Source of the DNA: Clostridium cylindrosporum DSM 605
GTDB lineage: Bacteria > Bacillota > Clostridia > Clostridiales > Caloramatoraceae
Direction: 5' to 3'
Assembly (NCBI RefSeq): GCF_001047375.1
Contig: NZ_LFVU01000026.1
Location: 1 to 64,000, forward strand
Length of the DNA: 64,000 bases
Made by a program: the position numbers and the translations under genes. The notes beneath the pieces are model-generated. The model saw only the letters and a list, made by a program, of their open reading frames with translations, did no database searches and was not told the origin of the DNA. This document shows, one piece after another, positions 35,339 to 44,201 of the stretch. Numbering within the stretch: position 1 is the stretch's first letter; every line of letters begins with the position of its first letter.

Positions 35339-37906
35339 ATGGATTTAAACGAAAGTCAACAAAGGGTAGTAAGCGAAATAGATAGAAATATTCTTCTCCT
35401 TGCATCTGCGGGAACAGGAAAAACAGATACAATGTCTAGGAGAATCGCAAATATTATTAAAAGTGGCAGGGCAAATAGTGATGAAATTCTTTGTATAACT
35501 TTTACTAATAAAGCTGCAAAGGAAATGGAAAATAGGATAAAGGCTATTATTCAAGAAGAGGGGAATAAAATAACTATTAGAACATTTCATAGTTTTTGCT
35601 TTGACATTATAAAAAGGGAAGCTAAGAGAAGTACTGATATTTTTACTGATTTTGTTGTTTTTGATGAAGATGATTGTAGAGATATTATTAAGGGTTTTAG
35701 GCCACATGGATTTTCAGAGGATAGTATTCAAAGATTTATAAATATTGTAAAGGAAGAGTCAGTTAAAAAAGGTATAAGCTATAATGCTTCAATTGAAAAT
35801 ATATTTAATAGTAGAGATGATGATATAAATTATATCTGTACTGAGAATAAGAAAGTTAACTTTGATTTGAAAAGATACCTTGAGGCTAATGGAGAAAATC
35901 TAATTCATATATATAATAGAGAACTTTCGAATAACCATGGATTAGATTTTAATGACTTAATAATTAAGGCTAAGGAAATACTAAGTAATGAAAATGTAGT
36001 TAATTACTTAAGGCAGAAATATAAATATATAAATGTTGATGAGGTCCAAGACACCAGTACACTAGAATACTCAATTATAGAAAGTATTTTCTATGATAAC
36101 AATATACTTATATGCGGTGATATTTTTCAAACTATATATGGGTGGAGAGGTTCTGAACCTAGAAAGATTATTAGTAATTTTACAGAAAAGTATTCACCTA
36201 TAGAAGTTGTATTTAATAAAAACTATAGAGCTACTAAGAATCTTACAGAGGCATCACTTGGTTATCTTTTAAATGCATTTAATAGTGAGGCTATGAGTGT
36301 ATATAGTGATGGATTAGAATCTGAGGCTAAAGATCTTGGAGATAAAATAGTATTTAAGGAAAATGATAGCTTGTATGAAGAGGCAAGTTTTATATATAGT
36401 CAAATAAAAAGCCTTCAAATCAAGGGTGAGGATATTTCAAAGGTTTGTGTACTTACAAGGGACAATGGATATAACGTAAATTTAAGTAAGGAATTAAGTT
36501 ATATTCAAAAAGGTGGACAAGGCTTCGAGTTTGTTCTTGTTGATCAATTTAAGTTTTTTAGAAGAATGGAAGTTAAGGATATAATAGCATTCTTAAAGTT
36601 AATAGGTAACAAAAACGACTCATTAAGTCTAAAAAGAATACTAAAAAGACTTCCTACAGGAATAGGAGACAAGACTCTTGAGGAAATAGAAAGTAGTTCA
36701 TATAGACTAGCGGGAATATCACTTTCTGATTTTATTGATGATAAAACATATAAAGGAGAGTATTTTTCACTGCTTATTGAGGAGTTTAAAAAGGATAATG
36801 TAATTATATTTGATGTAGAAAGCACTGGAGTAGATGTTACTGAGGATGAAATTATTCAAATAGCAGCTATAAAGATAAATTCTAAGGGAGAAAAAGTAGA
36901 AAGCTTTGAAAAGTTTATATCTCCTAAAAGATTAGTAAAGGATTCACAGTTTGTACATGGATTTAGTGATGATTTTCTAAAGAAGAATGGTGAAGATAAG
37001 AAAAAAGTTTTAAATGAGTTTTTAGAGTTTTCTAAGGATGCTGTTATTGTAGGGCATAATGTTCAATTTGATATAAATATATTAACCTCTGAAGTATCAA
37101 GGGAGAAACTTGGAGAAATTAAATTTAAAGGATTCTATGATACCTTAGATATATATAGAAGGTTTCATAGTAATGTGGAGAATCATAAGCTTGAAACACT
37201 AAGTAATGTTTTTAAAACAAAAAATAAGCCGAGTCATAATGCAATGGATGATATATTAGCAACAGGTGAACTTTTAGCTCGTGCTATTAGTGAGGACATT
37301 GTTCCTACTTCCTTTGAGAGAATATCTTATATAGCAAAACATATAAAGTCATTCTCAGATATATCAAATAAATTAAATAATTTATTTAAATTTGCAAATG
37401 AAAATAGGCCCTGTGATATTATAACCTTTATAGTTGAAAACTTTAATATTAAGTCCCTTTATAAAGGCGAAGATGGATATAATAAAATGGAGAGAATTAG
37501 GGATTTTTATGTACTATTAAAGGATTTAGATGATTCACTTAAAAGTAACAGAGACTCTTTATTAGAAGTTATCAAAATAACATCATTATCTAATGGAGAG
37601 CTTGAAAATATAATAATAAAAAGAAGTGGAAAAATAAGAATACCTATAATTACAGTACATCAATCTAAGGGATTAGAATATGAAAACGTTTTCATAGCTG
37701 GACTTCAAGATGGAAAGTTTCCCTCATATAGAGCTATAAAAAGTAATGATATAGATGAAGAAAAACGAACATTCTATGTTGCTATAACAAGGGCAAAGAA
37801 AAGACTATATCTAAGCTGTAATACTAATGATGGTTATTATAAAAGGTCCTTAAGAAGTAGATTTATAGACTTGATACCACAAAAATATGTTAAATATGAT
37901 AATTAA
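35339..37906 (+). CDS. UvrD/Rep-family helicase with embedded DEDDh exonuclease
   Basis: An 855-aa SF1A helicase. Walker A ASAGTGKT is near residues 22-29, motif II VDEVQDTS near 233, motif III GDIFQTIYGWRG near 258, motif V HQSKGLEYENVFIAG near 773 and motif VI FYVAITRAKKRLYL near 811. Between the motif IV region and motif V lies a complete DnaQ-like exonuclease (about 487-645): DVESTG, GHNVQFDINIL and HNAMDD supply the DEDDh residues. Such a protein would unwind and degrade DNA. I choose ATG 35339 with TAGGAGG upstream. It is a single-gene unit with no partner nearby. Confidence 0.93.
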   Translation: MDLNESQQRVVSEIDRNILLLASAGTGKTDTMSRRIANIIKSGRANSDEILCITFTNKAAKEMENRIKAIIQEEGNKITIRTFHSFCFDIIKREAKRSTDIFTDFVVFDEDDCRDIIKGFRPHGFSEDSIQRFINIVKEESVKKGISYNASIENIFNSRDDDINYICTENKKVNFDLKRYLEANGENLIHIYNRELSNNHGLDFNDLIIKAKEILSNENVVNYLRQKYKYINVDEVQDTSTLEYSIIESIFYDNNILICGDIFQTIYGWRGSEPRKIISNFTEKYSPIEVVFNKNYRATKNLTEASLGYLLNAFNSEAMSVYSDGLESEAKDLGDKIVFKENDSLYEEASFIYSQIKSLQIKGEDISKVCVLTRDNGYNVNLSKELSYIQKGGQGFEFVLVDQFKFFRRMEVKDIIAFLKLIGNKNDSLSLKRILKRLPTGIGDKTLEEIESSSYRLAGISLSDFIDDKTYKGEYFSLLIEEFKKDNVIIFDVESTGVDVTEDEIIQIAAIKINSKGEKVESFEKFISPKRLVKDSQFVHGFSDDFLKKNGEDKKKVLNEFLEFSKDAVIVGHNVQFDINILTSEVSREKLGEIKFKGFYDTLDIYRRFHSNVENHKLETLSNVFKTKNKPSHNAMDDILATGELLARAISEDIVPTSFERISYIAKHIKSFSDISNKLNNLFKFANENRPCDIITFIVENFNIKSLYKGEDGYNKMERIRDFYVLLKDLDDSLKSNRDSLLEVIKITSLSNGELENIIIKRSGKIRIPIITVHQSKGLEYENVFIAGLQDGKFPSYRAIKSNDIDEEKRTFYVAITRAKKRLYLSCNTNDGYYKRSLRSRFIDLIPQKYVKYDN

Positions 37907-38085
37907 AACTAAAGTATAAAATTCGATATAAATAATCATAATATGACTATACAATTTGTTCAGAAGAATTAGTTGTACTATGATTTAGTAAATTTCGACA
38001 TTAGAGAAGAAAATACCATCATATTTTCTTGGTAGAAGACAGATATTAACATCATAAAAATAATTTAATTTTTGGAGGTATCACT

Positions 38086-39180
38086 ATGAATTCAAATAAA
38101 ACAAATTCATCTAACCAAGGATTATCAAATGGAGCATCACTAAGTTCTCCACAAATGACAAGTGGAGCACAAAGTGCTATATCTGAAGGATCAAAGTATT
38201 CACAATCACCTTCAGCTTTATCAAATAGTGCTGGTATTTCTTCATTATCACAAGGAGCACAAAGTGGGTATCTACAAGGAGCACTAACTTCACAAGGTGG
38301 ATCTTCACTTTCATCACAATCTCTTGGTGGAGTACAAATGACAAGCGGAGAGCAATCAGCTAAAAGATCAGCTCAAAACCTTGTTCAAAGCGGTAACGCT
38401 GGATTAAATAGTTCATATATGCAAGATACAATTAATTCTGGTAGACAAAGCGTAATGAATTCAGCTGGAGTAAATGCATCACTTACAAGTAGTGCAACAG
38501 GACTATCAAGTGGAGCATCTAGCTCATTAACAAGTGGTATATCAGGTTCATCAAGCTCACTATCAAGTTCAATACCAAGTGGAGTTCCAAGTTCTCCATA
38601 TGCAGCACTAGCAAGCTTTAATTCACTTTCATCACAATCAGGTGGAAGTCAAGGTGCTTCATTCTCAAATGGTATAATTGATTCAGGAGCATATGGTAGT
38701 TCTCAAGGTTCATCACTATCAAGTGGAGGAGTAAATTCTTCACTAACAAGTAGCGCAGGACTATCAAGTGGATCAACTTCATCACTATCAAATGGCGGAG
38801 CTTACTCAGCATTAAATGCAGGAGCTCTAGGGGCACAATACGCAAATGGAGTCCTAGATTCAGGTATAACATCAAGTAGTGAAAGCAGAGAATCAATGTC
38901 AAATGGAATAATTGACTCAGCTGTTAATTCAGTTAGTGGGCAAGGTTCTTCATTATCAAGTGGAGGAGTAAGTTCTTCACTAACAAGTAGTGTACCAAGC
39001 TCTTCATTTTCAAGTGGAGTAAATGCATCACTTACAAGTAGTTTATCAAGCTCTCCATATTCAAATGGAGTAATTGACGCTGGTGTAACATCTGAAAGTG
39101 AAAAGGCGAGACTAGAAAGTAATGGGATAGTTGACTCAGGAGCTCTAGGTAACCAATCAAGCCCAAGTTCATTATCTTAA
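38086..39180 (+). CDS. Serine/glycine-rich repeat protein, 364 aa
   Basis: A low-complexity protein made mainly of Ser, Gly, Ala, Asn, Leu and Gln. I see no Cys, His or Trp. Two repeat motifs recur: GV-SSLTSS (also GVNASLTSS) and NGIIDSG with variants (NGVLDSG, NGVIDAG, NGIVDSG). There is no signal peptide, membrane segment or anchor. The ribosome binding site TTGGAGG and a strong terminator show that it is expressed as its own unit. I do not recognise the family. A spore-coat or matrix-like intrinsically disordered protein is possible, but unsupported by any domain. Confidence 0.75.
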   Translation: MNSNKTNSSNQGLSNGASLSSPQMTSGAQSAISEGSKYSQSPSALSNSAGISSLSQGAQSGYLQGALTSQGGSSLSSQSLGGVQMTSGEQSAKRSAQNLVQSGNAGLNSSYMQDTINSGRQSVMNSAGVNASLTSSATGLSSGASSSLTSGISGSSSSLSSSIPSGVPSSPYAALASFNSLSSQSGGSQGASFSNGIIDSGAYGSSQGSSLSSGGVNSSLTSSAGLSSGSTSSLSNGGAYSALNAGALGAQYANGVLDSGITSSSESRESMSNGIIDSAVNSVSGQGSSLSSGGVSSSLTSSVPSSSFSSGVNASLTSSLSSSPYSNGVIDAGVTSESEKARLESNGIVDSGALGNQSSPSSLS

Positions 39181-39222
39181 TAAGTATACAGCATTCAAGT
39201 AATTTATTATTAGCATAGAGAG

Positions 39223-39265
39223 GTTGCCTCACTTAGAATTTCTAGGTGGGGCAACTTACTTATTT
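39223..39265 (+). terminator. Terminator after the serine-rich gene
   Basis: GTTGCCTCAC / GTG-GGCAAC hairpin with one bulge, about 40 bp after the stop codon. Confidence 0.8.
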
Positions 39266-39289
39266 TAAATTAGTTGAAAAAGTTATTTT

Positions 39290-39330
39290 AAAATAAAGTG
39301 CCTATGATAATTTAACTTATCATAGGCACT
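39290..39330 (-). terminator. Terminator of the PTP-like gene
   Basis: AGTGCCTATGATAA / TTATCATAGGCACT, a perfect 14-bp stem. On the minus strand it is followed by TTATTTT. Confidence 0.88.
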
Positions 39331-39333
39331 TAT

Positions 39334-40185
39334 CTATTGATTTTTTATCCACTGAGAGTAGGGTACTCTAAAGTTAGTATTAATGTTCTCTAGAGAGTAC
39401 TTGTAGAAGCTAGTTAGGAATTTTTCCTTATTAGGATTATCTAGTAGTGATATTCCACCTATTTTATATTGATAATCTAGTATTTCTTTAAGTGGTAAGT
39501 TATTTTTGTTTTTCATCATTTGGTACATAGACATAAATAATGTTGTTCTATATTCACCATTATCACAATGGAAGTGAAGGTGGGTATTTGGTACTTGGTA
39601 TTTTACAAAGGATACAAACTGATCGATTGTTTTAATGCTCGGAATATTTTCATTGCTAGATGCAAATCTTACATATATAAGATTGTTATTTCTAACTACT
39701 GTTGATTCAGATAAAACTGACTCAATAAATACACTAGATGAATAACCTGCATTTCTTGAATGTAATGTTAGTTTATCTCCCTTTGGAATCGAAGCTAGTC
39801 TTAGTGTTTCATTAGCTAGTATTTTACTAGTGCTAAGGTCTTTAGTTAAATCCTTATTAGGTTCATAGAAGCTAACAGGAGAATTATTTATGAATCCATG
39901 TAGTTCATCTCTTAAATCAACTATAAATATTTGAGAGTTTTTTATATTAGCTTTCATATTTTTAATTTGATTAGGATTAATTTGAGAACTTCCAGAAATC
40001 TTTAATGAATTTATAATTCTATATTTATAAGGTAATTCATTTTTAGATTCATTATCAAGAATTAGATTGTTTTCATATTTTTGATCATTGCTTGCATCTA
40101 CTATATTTGGTAATGCTACAGTAGAGAAAATAGTCATAATAACCATTAAGGCTAGTATTTTAGTATATTTCTTAAATAAGTTCAT
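39334..40185 (-). CDS. Secreted PTP-like cysteine phosphatase (phytase type)
   Basis: A 283-aa protein with a signal peptide (KK, then hydrophobic ILALMVIMTIFSTVALP, cleavage near residue 31). The P-loop signature of cysteine phosphatases is HFHCDNGEYRTT, with nucleophile Cys207 and Arg213 in the C-x5-R spacing. The upstream PKGDKLTLHSRNAGYSS region and overall size fit PTP-like phytases, which remove phosphate from inositol phosphates. Protein tyrosine phosphatase activity is the alternative. The usual G-x-G-R-T is changed to G-E-Y-R-T. It is exported, so it would act outside the cell. Single-gene unit. Confidence 0.85.
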   Translation of the reverse strand: MNLFKKYTKILALMVIMTIFSTVALPNIVDASNDQKYENNLILDNESKNELPYKYRIINSLKISGSSQINPNQIKNMKANIKNSQIFIVDLRDELHGFINNSPVSFYEPNKDLTKDLSTSKILANETLRLASIPKGDKLTLHSRNAGYSSSVFIESVLSESTVVRNNNLIYVRFASSNENIPSIKTIDQFVSFVKYQVPNTHLHFHCDNGEYRTTLFMSMYQMMKNKNNLPLKEILDYQYKIGGISLLDNPNKEKFLTSFYKYSLENINTNFRVPYSQWIKNQ

Positions 40186-40318
40186 AACATAATACTCCTT
40201 ATATTATATATATAATAAAGTTAATTTATAAAGGTATATATCTATTAGTATTTTTCTAAGGTTAAGAACTTATTCATTTTATTTATAAAAGTTAATCCAT
40301 CTTTCTCATTAAAGAATT

Positions 40319-40447
40319 AACTGGTATATATGTATTTTTTTACATTTTGCATTATATGAAGTTTGAAAATTCACCTAATGTTTTCAAACTATTAATATAT
40401 AAAGAACGATTTTTTATATATTTACATAATATAAATGTATACCAGTT
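40319..40447. promoter_or_regulatory. Nested inverted repeats upstream of the permease gene
   Basis: AACTGGTATA (40319-40328) and TATACCAGTT (40438-40447) are exact inverted copies 109 bp apart, resembling GntR-type half sites. Between them lies a second dyad, GTTTGAAAA (40361-40369) and TTTTCAAAC (40381-40389). The right copy is about 20 bp before the permease start, so looping repression is possible. Confidence 0.5.
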
Positions 40448-40467
40448 TTTGAGGAAGGGGTGATCCT

Positions 40468-41865
40468 ATGGATATTGAACTTGGAACATTACACTGGATC
40501 TATTTAATTTTCATTTTACTGATTATTGTAGTTATGGTTATGAAACGTGATACAAGCTTGGTTTGTATAGTAGGTATATTTCTTCTTGGGCTATTTGCTA
40601 CAGACTCCGTATATCAAGGGGTAATGGGCATTTTTAACAGCTTTATCTATGCAACCAAGGAACTTATGGGTGTTATTTTGATTATATCTGTAATAACGGC
40701 TATGAGTAAAATTTTACTAGAAACAGGAATTAATGAAGTTATGATAAGTCCCTTCACAAAGATGATTAAAACACCTTCACAGGCCTATTGGATTATAGGT
40801 ATCTTGATGATGGTAATATCATGGTTTTTCTGGCCATCACCAGCTGTTGCACTTTTAGGAGTAGTTTTACTTCCTGTAGCAATCAATGTAAAGTTACCTG
40901 CAATAGGTGTAGCAGTTGCGATGAACCTTTTTGGTCATGGTATTGCACTATCTAGTGACTTTATAATCCAAGGTGCACCTAAGATAACAGCAGACGCTGC
41001 GAGTATACCTGTTAGTGATGTAGTGTCCGCTACAGTACCATTAATTATTGTAATGGGATTAGTAACCACTGTTTCAGCATTTTGGATGCTTAGAAGAGAT
41101 ATGAAAAAGGGAATCCTAACTGTAGATGACACTATACTAAAGGATTTAATTAAGGATGAAGATTCAAAGAAAAAAACATTATCACTTAAGACGAGAAAAT
41201 GGCTAGCATTACTAATGCTAGTACTCTTCCTAGGAGATATTGCTATAATGTATTTTGCAAAGCTTCAAGGAGGAGATGCTACAGCCCTTATAGGAGGGAC
41301 TGCAGTTTTTATGTTAGTTTTAATCTCTATAATTTCACAAAAAGACAAGGGAATGGAGAAAATAACAGATTGCTTAATAGAAGGATTACAATTTGCTTTT
41401 AAGATATTTGGTCCTATAATTCCAATAGCAGCATTTTTCTATCTTGGAGACTCAGCGATAACTACTATATTTGGTGAAGTTCTTCCGAAAGCCTCCCATG
41501 GTATAGTTAATGACTTAGGAGTTGCACTAGCTCATATTGTTCCACTTAGTAAACCAGCAGCAGCAGTAACACTTACTACTGTAGGTACTATAACAGGTTT
41601 AGATGGCTCTGGTTTCTCAGGAATTAACCTAGCAGGTTCTATAGCAAGTCTATTTGGATCAGCAATAAAATCTGGAGTTGCAACACTTACAGCTCTTGGT
41701 CAAATAGCTGGAATTTGGGTTGGCGGAGGAACAATAGTACCTTGGGCTGTTATTCCAGCAGCTGCTATATGTGGTGTTGACCCATTTGAACTCGCAAGGC
41801 GAAATTTTAAGCCTGTTATAATTGGGTTAGTTGTAACAACAATAGTAGCAATGTTTATTATGTAA
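40468..41865 (+). CDS. Ion-transporter superfamily permease, substrate unknown
   Basis: A 465-aa protein with about 11-12 hydrophobic segments. It resembles large anaerobic anion carriers of the ion-transporter superfamily (the GntP, DcuC and CitMHS types). Polar loop motifs include SWFFWPSPAVALLG near residue 120 and GLDGSGFSGINLAGS near 388-402, likely part of the substrate site. The ribosome binding site is GAGGAAGGGG. The substrate cannot be told. It is a single-gene unit with nested inverted repeats in its upstream region, suggesting a dedicated repressor located elsewhere. Confidence 0.75.
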   Translation: MDIELGTLHWIYLIFILLIIVVMVMKRDTSLVCIVGIFLLGLFATDSVYQGVMGIFNSFIYATKELMGVILIISVITAMSKILLETGINEVMISPFTKMIKTPSQAYWIIGILMMVISWFFWPSPAVALLGVVLLPVAINVKLPAIGVAVAMNLFGHGIALSSDFIIQGAPKITADAASIPVSDVVSATVPLIIVMGLVTTVSAFWMLRRDMKKGILTVDDTILKDLIKDEDSKKKTLSLKTRKWLALLMLVLFLGDIAIMYFAKLQGGDATALIGGTAVFMLVLISIISQKDKGMEKITDCLIEGLQFAFKIFGPIIPIAAFFYLGDSAITTIFGEVLPKASHGIVNDLGVALAHIVPLSKPAAAVTLTTVGTITGLDGSGFSGINLAGSIASLFGSAIKSGVATLTALGQIAGIWVGGGTIVPWAVIPAAAICGVDPFELARRNFKPVIIGLVVTTIVAMFIM

Positions 41866-41873
41866 ATCTATTA

Positions 41874-41898
41874 AAAGGTAGTCTCTAGGGCTACCTTT
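41874..41898 (+). terminator. Terminator after the permease gene
   Basis: AAGGTAG / CTACCTT with a 9-nt loop. The trailing T-run is short. Confidence 0.6.
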
Positions 41899-42061
41899 AC
41901 CTACAACTATTTAAAATAATAAATATATAATCTCTATATATGTGTTGATATATATAGAAAAAAGTGTTGAATAAATTACAAAATAACCCATGTATTATTT
42001 GAAATATTACTATATGGTTTGTTATATTAAGAATATAGAAATATAAGGGAGGAAGCTTTAG

Positions 42062-42667
42062 ATGAAAACAATAGATTGCAGAGGACTTGAATGTCCAAAA
42101 CCTGTTATAAATACAAAAAAGACTTTAGATCAAGAAAAGGGTCAAGTAATTGAGGTATTAGTTGATAATGAAGTTGCTAGGGAAAATGTATCAAAATTTC
42201 TTTCAGGTCAAGGTGTAGGATTTACTGTGAATGAGAAGGATGGATATTTTTCTATAGTAACTGAGGTAGTAAGCGAAGGTTTAAGTAATAAGGTTGAGGA
42301 AAAAATAGTAGATGATAAATCTCTAGTTAATATAGGTAGTGATGTTATTCTTTTCTCAAGTGATAAATTAGGAAAAGGCGACGACAAGCTTGGAGAAGCT
42401 CTTATGAAAAGCTTTATGTTTGCTCTATCTGAAAGTAAACTTCCATCAGCTATGTTATTTGTAAACGGTGGAGTTAAGCTTACAACAGAGGGTTCAGATG
42501 TAATAGACACTATAAAGGAACTAGAGTCTAAGGGAGTTGAAGTGCTTTCCTGTGGAACATGTCTAGATTTCTATGAACTTAAGGATAAGCTTCTTGTTGG
42601 AGGAATCACTAATATGTATACGATTATTGAACACCTTCAAAAATCAGGAAAGGTTATTAGTTTATAA
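42062..42667 (+). CDS. yedF: Sulfurtransferase-like selenium metabolism protein YedF
   Basis: A 201-aa two-domain protein: an N-terminal TusA-like domain (MKTIDCRGLECPKPVINTKK, with the CPKP motif and Cys11) and a C-terminal DsrE-like domain (residues 100-200, FVNGGVKLT and LSCGTCLDFY). This YedF architecture occurs mainly in bacteria with selenium metabolism and is thought to help deliver selenium. No selD, selA or selenoprotein is in the window. It is coupled to a DUF3343 gene three bases downstream, the usual partner. The ribosome binding site is GGGAGG. Confidence 0.92.
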   Translation: MKTIDCRGLECPKPVINTKKTLDQEKGQVIEVLVDNEVARENVSKFLSGQGVGFTVNEKDGYFSIVTEVVSEGLSNKVEEKIVDDKSLVNIGSDVILFSSDKLGKGDDKLGEALMKSFMFALSESKLPSAMLFVNGGVKLTTEGSDVIDTIKELESKGVEVLSCGTCLDFYELKDKLLVGGITNMYTIIEHLQKSGKVISL

Positions 42668-42670
42668 GTT

Positions 42671-42928
42671 ATGGATAAATACATAGTTATTACCTTTGAA
42701 AGCGTAAACTTTGCTATGCAAACTGAATCAGTTCTTAAGGGTAAAGAATTAGCTCATCAGATAATACCAACTCCAAGGGAGATAACACTTAGTTGTGGCC
42801 TTTCCGTTAAAACTGCATATGAAAACATAGATATAATTAAGGAACTTATAGAGGACAAATCTATAAGAACTAAAAAGATGTATGTTTTTGAAGGACTTGG
42901 AAGTAATAAAACATTTAAAGAGATGTAA
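42671..42928 (+). CDS. DUF3343 family protein
   Basis: An 85-aa protein of the DUF3343 family, typically encoded with yedF in selenium-using bacteria. Sequence: the start YIVITFESVNFAMQTESVLK and the PTPREITLSCGLSVKT segment, with Cys near residue 43 in the usual place. It probably acts as a small putative Se/S shuttle; the function is not demonstrated. The ATG lies 3 nt after the yedF stop, so translation is coupled. A strong terminator follows. Confidence 0.88.
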   Translation: MDKYIVITFESVNFAMQTESVLKGKELAHQIIPTPREITLSCGLSVKTAYENIDIIKELIEDKSIRTKKMYVFEGLGSNKTFKEM

Positions 42929-42936
42929 ACAGCCTG

Positions 42937-42980
42937 GACCTATATAATCCTGACAATTTAGGATTATATAGGTCTTTTTT
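42937..42980 (+). terminator. Terminator after the DUF3343 gene
   Basis: GACCTATATAATCCT / AGGATTATATAGGTC, 15-bp perfect stem, then six T. Confidence 0.92.
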
Positions 42981-43047
42981 ATACACTTTTTTTAATGTTA
43001 TAATAATAGAAAGCATAATAAGACAATTTACTTAAGGAGGTTAATAT

Positions 43048-43899
43048 ATGGACATAAAACTAATGATGAATAAGATCCTCCTGGAAAACGAAAAAATAAT
43101 ACAAGTTCTATGGGATATTGTCATGATAATAATAATATTTATTTTGGCAAAGATTATAACTAGTATTATTAAAAAGTTAATAGGTAACATTTTTAAACAC
43201 CAGGAGAAAATAGGAATACAGTTAAGTGAGCAAAAAAGAAAAACCCTAGCAGAGCTTTTAAAAAATGTAACAATGTATGTTGTTTACTTTATAGCGATTA
43301 TTTCAGCGCTTCAAACCCTTGGTATAAAAATGCAAACAATTTTAGCTGTAGCAGGGGCAGCCAGTGTGGCTATAGGTCTTGGGGCACAAAGTCTTATAAA
43401 GGACGTAATATCAGGGTTCTTTATACTGTTTGAGGATCAGTTCGCTGTTGGAGATTATGTTACAATAGGCCTTATGTCAGGAGTAGTTGAGGTTGTAGGT
43501 CTTAGAATAACTAAGATTAGGGACTTTTCAGGAGATTTACATATAATTCCGAATGGTAGCATACTAACTGTTACTAACAAGTCTAGAGGAGATATGAGAG
43601 CCCTAGTAGATATTCAGGTTTCTAATACTGAGGATTTAGATAATATATTAGCTGTTATGAATAGGGTAGCTGAGGAAATTAAGAAGGACTGTGAATACAT
43701 TACAGATGGACCTACTGTAATTGGAGTTGTTAACATAACGGAAACATTTGTAACCTTAAGAATAGTTGCAAAGACTATTCCTATGAAACAATGGAATGCA
43801 GAGGTAGAGATTAGACATAGAGTTAAGGTGGAATTTGATAAAGAGGGTATTAAGGCACCTTATCAAAAAATGGTTTTTGTTGATAGAAAGGAGTCATAG
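43048..43899 (+). CDS. Small-conductance mechanosensitive channel MscS family
   Basis: A 283-aa MscS-type channel that opens on membrane tension to release solutes during osmotic downshock. It has three membrane segments. The third is the pore helix with small residues (ILAVAGAASVAIGLGAQSLIKDVISGFFI, residues 99-127). A beta domain follows (FAVGDYVTIGLMSGVVEVVGL) and then the C-terminal cytoplasmic domain. The length is typical for YkuT-like members. The ribosome binding site is AAGGAGG. It is followed by a DUF951 gene and the rpsF operon, a usual clostridial order. Confidence 0.93.
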   Translation: MDIKLMMNKILLENEKIIQVLWDIVMIIIIFILAKIITSIIKKLIGNIFKHQEKIGIQLSEQKRKTLAELLKNVTMYVVYFIAIISALQTLGIKMQTILAVAGAASVAIGLGAQSLIKDVISGFFILFEDQFAVGDYVTIGLMSGVVEVVGLRITKIRDFSGDLHIIPNGSILTVTNKSRGDMRALVDIQVSNTEDLDNILAVMNRVAEEIKKDCEYITDGPTVIGVVNITETFVTLRIVAKTIPMKQWNAEVEIRHRVKVEFDKEGIKAPYQKMVFVDRKES

Positions 43900-43902
43900 A
43901 AG

Positions 43903-44103
43903 TTGGTAAAGGAATTTAATCTACATGATATTGTAGAAACTAAAAAAGGTCATCCATGTGGAAGTAAGACATGGGAAGTAATAAGGCTTGGAGCTGACAT
44001 TAAGATAAAGTGCACAGGTTGTGAACGAATAGTAATGCTGCCTAGAGCTAAGTTTGAAAAGTCAGTTAAGAAAGTAGTTAAGTCAGCAGAGACTGGAGAA
44101 TAA
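43903..44103 (+). CDS. DUF951 family protein
   Basis: A 66-aa protein of DUF951. The core is FNLHDIVETKKGHPCGSKTW, then EVIRLGADIKIKCTGCERIVMLPR, with three Cys (in PCGS and CTGC) that may bind metal. It starts at TTG 4 nt after the mscS stop, with AAAGGAG upstream. Members almost always sit between mscS and rpsF in Firmicutes. The function is unknown; an RNA- or ribosome-linked role is a guess from context. Confidence 0.9.
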   Translation: MVKEFNLHDIVETKKGHPCGSKTWEVIRLGADIKIKCTGCERIVMLPRAKFEKSVKKVVKSAETGE

Positions 44104-44150
44104 TTCTATTGCCATAAAATGTTTTTTGTGATATTATGTTCTTTGTTGTA

Positions 44151-44186
44151 TCCCTGCTCGAATTATCGAGCCGATAGTCCAAGGGG
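44151..44186 (+). promoter_or_regulatory. Probable S6:S18 mRNA leader of rpsF
   Basis: A hairpin GCTCGA/TCGAGC is nested inside a CCCT/AGGG outer stem. The unpaired 3' side between them begins CCG. This fits the known S6:S18-binding leader of bacterial rpsF operons (stem-loop with a conserved CCG bulge). It ends just before the rpsF ribosome binding site, so it should allow feedback control by S6 and S18. Confidence 0.6.
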
Positions 44187-44201
44187 AGGAGGTGTAAGAG
44201 A

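Noticed and set aside
38086-39180. Repeated DNA resembling a CRISPR array
   Set aside because: The repeats are in-frame Ser/Gly codon repeats of unequal length, with no constant spacer size; no cas genes are nearby.
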